This document shows positions 7,190 to 9,902 of a DNA stretch of 9,902 nucleotides, piece by piece. Source of the DNA: Planctomycetes bacterium UBA1135. Lineage in GTDB: Bacteria > Planctomycetota > UBA1135. Position 1 is the first letter of the stretch. Each line of letters begins with the position of its first letter. The notes beneath the pieces were generated by a model. That model saw only the letters and a list, made by a program, of their open reading frames with translations, ran no database searches and was not told where the DNA came from. Position numbers and translations under genes: made by a program. The stretch spans positions 1-9,902 of the forward strand of contig DCAK01000110.1 in assembly GCA_002311925.1 (NCBI GenBank). Direction: 5' to 3'.

Positions 7190-8359
7190 TCAGGAAATTC
7201 GAACCACCAGGGGAGCGGACAAGGATCTTGATTCCACATCCAGGGCCTGGACCCAGAGGTTGTAGCCAAGATTCCAAGGAGCCGGAGGCGGAGGGGTCCA
7301 TCGGTAGGTCAGTGAGCCCGAGGAATCGAATCGGGTGCGGTGGAAGAGAGTGTTCCGCCATTGGAAGCCGAACCAGGGATCGGAGGGGTTCAGCCAGGTG
7401 AATCCGGCCCCCCATCCCGGCATTTCCTGGAATCGAAAGGAAGTCGCCACCATTCCTTTTGCCAATCCATTCGGGGTTCCGTGACGGAGGCGGAACTGGT
7501 CGGCGACCCCGCTGGTCAGGTAGGGAAACTGGACGCTCAGGACCGGCGCGGGGAGGGAAGGTTGAGAGAGGAAGCAGAACGCGTCCAATTCGGCCGCAGA
7601 TTGAAATCCCCAATCGCTTTCCGACCACCCTGAAAGGATTTCACCCCCACCCCGGGTGGAAAAAACGGTGGCATCTTGGGAGGAAGGGGATTGAACGCCG
7701 AACAGGAGGTCGCCGGAGGTGGGGTCAAAAGCGAGGGTTTTTACGTCGCCAAAGGCGGCAGAAGTTCCCAAGGCCTGGTCGACCATGGATTGGACCTGGC
7801 TCTCGGTCCAGGGTCGGCTCACGGTTCCGGTCAACGGGTCCAGCATGAGGATGTCTCCGTCCTCAAGATCCCCAAGAACGGTTCCCCCCAGGGAGTCTCG
7901 GAGGGAAAACCAAAGATTCCCCTGCCCGTCCTTGGCGAGGGCGTCCAGGTCGAAATACCCGGACGCGGGAAGAATCGCCTGGAGGAAGGTGGCTTCGGAA
8001 ACAAGAACGTCAAAACCACCCAGGGGAGAAAGGCGGAGAATGTCCCCGTCCTCGAAACCAGGTCCGGATCTGGCGGTGGAAAATGCCAAGTCGGTGGGGT
8101 CGAACCCCAGGGACCCGGAGGGAGGCCATTCCGTGAGGGCATCAACGTCCGGGGGCATGTCGAAGAGGCCATCTCCGTCCAGGTCGCCGACCATGGCCTG
8201 CCAGGCAGCCTGGGGGAAGAAAACGGCGCCCGTGGAGCCCTGCCTTCGACGCAAGAGAGCGCCCGGGAGGCAGGTGGGGTCTGAAGGAAGAACCGTGGGC
8301 GCGGAGACCGACGCCAGCGCGACGGGTTCCTGGGCAAGGCAAAGAAGAAGGAAGAGCAT
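7190..8359 (-). CDS. Secreted repeat protein with calcium-loop-like motif, unknown function
   Basis: A 389-residue protein from ATG 8359, not matched to a named family. Residues 1-10 (MLFLLLCLAQ) are a short hydrophobic leader followed by EP, suggesting export. GDLDGDGLFD near residues 58-67 resembles the Asp-rich calcium loop of dockerin, EF-hand or thrombospondin type 3 repeats. Residues 86-242 hold three imperfect repeats: LAFSTARSGPGFEDGDILRL, LWFSLRD ... LEDGDILML and LLFGVQSPSSQDATVF, each a beta-rich unit as in beta-propeller-like secreted proteins. The C-terminus (about 270-389) is another beta-rich domain ending NLWVQALDVESRSLSAPLVV. An in-frame GTG at 8386 would add nine residues including one Arg. 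The frame runs to 8476, but that would overlap the divergent gene. Shine-Dalgarno signal before 8359 is weak, so the start is not certain. Confidence 0.7.
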   Translation of the reverse strand: MLFLLLCLAQEPVALASVSAPTVLPSDPTCLPGALLRRRQGSTGAVFFPQAAWQAMVGDLDGDGLFDMPPDVDALTEWPPSGSLGFDPTDLAFSTARSGPGFEDGDILRLSPLGGFDVLVSEATFLQAILPASGYFDLDALAKDGQGNLWFSLRDSLGGTVLGDLEDGDILMLDPLTGTVSRPWTESQVQSMVDQALGTSAAFGDVKTLAFDPTSGDLLFGVQSPSSQDATVFSTRGGGEILSGWSESDWGFQSAAELDAFCFLSQPSLPAPVLSVQFPYLTSGVADQFRLRHGTPNGLAKGMVATSFRFQEMPGWGAGFTWLNPSDPWFGFQWRNTLFHRTRFDSSGSLTYRWTPPPPAPWNLGYNLWVQALDVESRSLSAPLVVRIS

Positions 8360-8451
8360 GAAACCAGGACGCTCGTCCGAACCCACGGATACGGAACTTT
8401 GCCAATAACTTTCCCAGCCAAGTGCTAGGATTGCCTGGAAGCCACATCCCC
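8360..8451. promoter_or_regulatory. Divergent intergenic region, probable promoters for both directions
   Basis: These 92 bases separate the minus-strand run (first gene starting at 8359) from the plus-strand pair (first ATG at 8452), so both transcripts probably begin in or near here. On the plus strand TGCTAGGAT at 8423-8431 resembles an extended -10 box, giving a leader of about 14 bases; TTGCCA at 8399-8404 is 21 bases away, too far for a standard -35. I see no convincing box on the minus strand and no clear operator palindrome. Confidence 0.4.
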
Positions 8452-9087
8452 ATGGCAGGACGCACTCTCTCCCCACGCTTTTGGGCCCTGGCAGGGCTGG
8501 TCGCCCTCCTGGTCGCCTTGGCCGCGATTCGAATCCTTCGTCCGGAATGGCTCGGAATCCAGCCCCCCCCGCCCGTTTTCGTTCCTGGCGAAGGCCGCGG
8601 AGCCCCCATGGCAGATGAAACCATGTTCGTGTTGGTGGACGCTCCGCAAATTCCGACCCTCAAAGAGATGGCGAAGAAGGCCAGCATGGTGGTCGAAGTC
8701 GAAATTCTTGGCAAGAGGGCCATTCTCCGCGAAGACGGCCTGATTGAAACCGTTCTCTCGGTCCATGTCATCACCCCTCTCAAGAATTCCGCCCCCTCAA
8801 CCAGGGAAATCCGGATTCCCGGCGGAAGGGTGGCCGACCGACAGGTCATCCTCGCCGGAATGCCCAAGATTTCGGTGGGCGATCGATTCATCCTCTTCCT
8901 TTCCGGCAAGGGGAGGGATGGGTGGAGGATGCCGGTGGGAATGCGGCAGGGGATTTTTCGGGTGGACGCCCTGGAACAGAAGGTCGCTCGGCACTTGGAA
9001 GGCAAGACCGAGGTCGAGGACTACGCCTCCTTCCTTCAGAAGGTCCAAACTCACCTCGCCCAGCGAAGCGCATCCCCGAACGGCTAA
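8452..9087 (+). CDS. Membrane-anchored small protein, unknown function
   Basis: A 211-residue protein not assigned to a named family. Residues 4-9 are basic (RTLSPR) and residues 10-27 are hydrophobic (FWALAGLVALLVALAAI), giving an uncleaved N-terminal membrane anchor with the remainder most likely outside. A Pro-rich linker (IQPPPPVFVPG, residues 36-46) follows. The globular part (about 70-180) alternates beta-strands: MVVEVEILGKRAIL, ETVLSVHVITPLK, REIRIPGGRV, then VGDRFILFLSGKG and GMRQGIFRVD. I recall similar domains in uncharacterised secreted bacterial proteins, with a strand ending PGG and later VGxxxxLFL, but know no biochemical role. A charged helix closes the protein. ATG 8452 is chosen over GTG 8422 because the anchor then follows directly and GGAAG lies 10 bases upstream. 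It is followed after 9 bases by a second plus-strand gene in the same frame, so the two are probably co-transcribed. Confidence 0.7.
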   Translation: MAGRTLSPRFWALAGLVALLVALAAIRILRPEWLGIQPPPPVFVPGEGRGAPMADETMFVLVDAPQIPTLKEMAKKASMVVEVEILGKRAILREDGLIETVLSVHVITPLKNSAPSTREIRIPGGRVADRQVILAGMPKISVGDRFILFLSGKGRDGWRMPVGMRQGIFRVDALEQKVARHLEGKTEVEDYASFLQKVQTHLAQRSASPNG

Positions 9088-9096
9088 TCTTCCCGG

Positions 9097-9902
9097 GTGT
9101 TCCTCCTCCTTTTCCAGGCGGCGGCCTTTCTTCCCGAGAATGCTGGCGCCCACGTTACGCCTGACGCCGCCTTCCTGAGCCGTTGCGCCGAAACTGCCCG
9201 AAGCGGAACGGTGGATTGGAAGGACCTTGGCGGCCTCCGTCCCGACGGCCCCAAGCAGGAGGCGGCGCTCATCCACTTTCTTCACCACGGCACTCCTCAG
9301 GAGGCCCGCCTTGCCGCCGTCCTGGGTGCGGGAACCTCCGCCAATAGCCCTCTCGCCGACGCTCTCTTTCGGGTTTCTTGCCGCACATCGGACCCGGCCC
9401 TCGCCCTTTCCTGCCTCCTTGCCGCTGAAAACGCGGGGCCGGAGCACCTTCCCGCTCTCGCTTACCTGGCGCTGGATTCCGCTCTTCCCTTGTCCATTCG
9501 AGCGGCTGCGCTGGGCCGATTGCTGGAACGGGACTGTGTCGGGGCCTGGCCTCTTGCGGGTTCCCTTTTCAGGCTGGGCACTCCGCAGGAATCTCATCCC
9601 CCGGGATCCGCCTGGGCAAGAACGGGCCAGTACGAGCTCCCCAAGCGACTTCTTCTGGGTTCCGCCCACGCATGGCTCCGCATGCGGGGGCTTCCCCCAT
9701 CCTCCTTTGAACCCAATGCTTCATGGAAGGACCAGAGGGAAGCCCTCGCAAGCTTGCAGGCCGCGGTGGACAATGCGGGACACTCACCCTCCTGGTGCCC
9801 CGACATGATTCCGGTTCAGCTCATGGATCGCCTTCTTCAGGCCGCCCTGAAAGCCCCATCTGCCCGGGCGATGGGCCTTCCCAGGGAAGGCCGGGCTCTC
9901 GC
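9097..9902 (+). CDS. Secreted helical-repeat (HEAT-like) protein, N-terminal part
   Basis: The frame is open from just after the TAA at 9085-9087 to the window end, so the C-terminus is missing (268 codons seen). GTG 9097 is the most likely start. It gives a hydrophobic leader FLLLFQAAAFLPENAGA, a plausible signal peptide. No good Shine-Dalgarno is seen; reinitiation after the upstream stop 9 bases away may serve. Residues 50-165 consist of successive amphipathic helices (QEAALIHFLHHGTPQEARLA, PLADALFRVSC, PALALSCLLAAENAG, LPALAYLALDSALPLSIRAA and LGRLLERDCVGAW), suggesting HEAT-like repeats. Later residues (about 180-230) contain ELPKRLLLGSAHAWLRMRG and a Trp-rich segment. No catalytic motif was recognised. 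It resembles the minus-strand protein at 5755-7164 in general style only; no direct homology can be claimed by eye. Confidence 0.6.
   Translation, partial: MFLLLFQAAAFLPENAGAHVTPDAAFLSRCAETARSGTVDWKDLGGLRPDGPKQEAALIHFLHHGTPQEARLAAVLGAGTSANSPLADALFRVSCRTSDPALALSCLLAAENAGPEHLPALAYLALDSALPLSIRAAALGRLLERDCVGAWPLAGSLFRLGTPQESHPPGSAWARTGQYELPKRLLLGSAHAWLRMRGLPPSSFEPNASWKDQREALASLQAAVDNAGHSPSWCPDMIPVQLMDRLLQAALKAPSARAMGLPREGRAL

Noticed and set aside
8360..8476. Longer N-terminus for the secreted repeat protein
   Set aside because: It would cross the divergent promoter region and overlap the start of the plus-strand gene, and it would put the hydrophobic leader at an internal position.
8563..8570. 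Run of eight C residues inside the membrane-anchored protein gene, a possible slippage site
   Set aside because: It encodes a plausible Pro-rich stalk and the frame continues intact; a run of eight in GC-rich DNA is weak evidence for phase variation.

Overview
This is a 9.9 kb stretch of GC-rich, densely coding bacterial chromosome (GC judged by eye). It holds eight protein genes, and two run off the window edges. No gene-free stretch exceeds about 100 bases, and I see no RNA gene, insertion sequence, CRISPR array or long repeat. The organism cannot be named from the sequence. Several exported proteins have short hydrophobic leaders (two followed by Gln-Glu-Pro), one has a DLDGDG calcium-loop motif and threefold internal repeats, others are alpha-helical repeat-like, and one has serial carboxypeptidase-regulatory-type domains. 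This set resembles GC-rich Planctomycetota or a similar phylum with many secreted repeat proteins. That is an inference of low to moderate confidence.

Layout. From about 8359 down to base 1, six genes lie head to tail on the minus strand: a secreted repeat protein with a calcium-loop motif (8359-7190), a secreted alpha-helical protein (7164-5755), the three subunits of a molybdenum hydroxylase (small 2Fe-2S subunit 5705-5226, large molybdenum subunit 5229-2911, FAD subunit 2924-1962), and a long exported protein built of repeated beta-sandwich domains (1958 to beyond base 1). A 92-base divergent gap (8360-8451) separates this run from two plus-strand genes: a small membrane-anchored protein (8452-9087) and the start of a secreted helical-repeat protein (9097 to beyond 9902).

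The best-defined unit is the hydroxylase of the xanthine dehydrogenase family. Its genes are tightly coupled: a 4-base ATGA overlap between small and large, a 14-base overlap between large and FAD, then a 3-base gap to the repeat protein. The FAD subunit carries a four-cysteine insertion (C-x15-C-x7-C-x9-C) like the one that binds an extra [4Fe-4S] cluster in 4-hydroxybenzoyl-CoA reductase. The subunit sizes and the large-subunit motifs fit that subfamily. The complex is therefore probably an HCR-like enzyme, possibly working in the reductive direction, but the substrate cannot be read from the sequence. No CoA ligase, ferredoxin, benzoyl-CoA reductase or cofactor-insertion gene is in the window.

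A cytoplasmic redox enzyme encoded in one run with exported beta-sandwich and helical proteins is the most notable feature of the region. It may simply reflect dense packing of unrelated genes. I did not find convincing evidence for a wholly new system.
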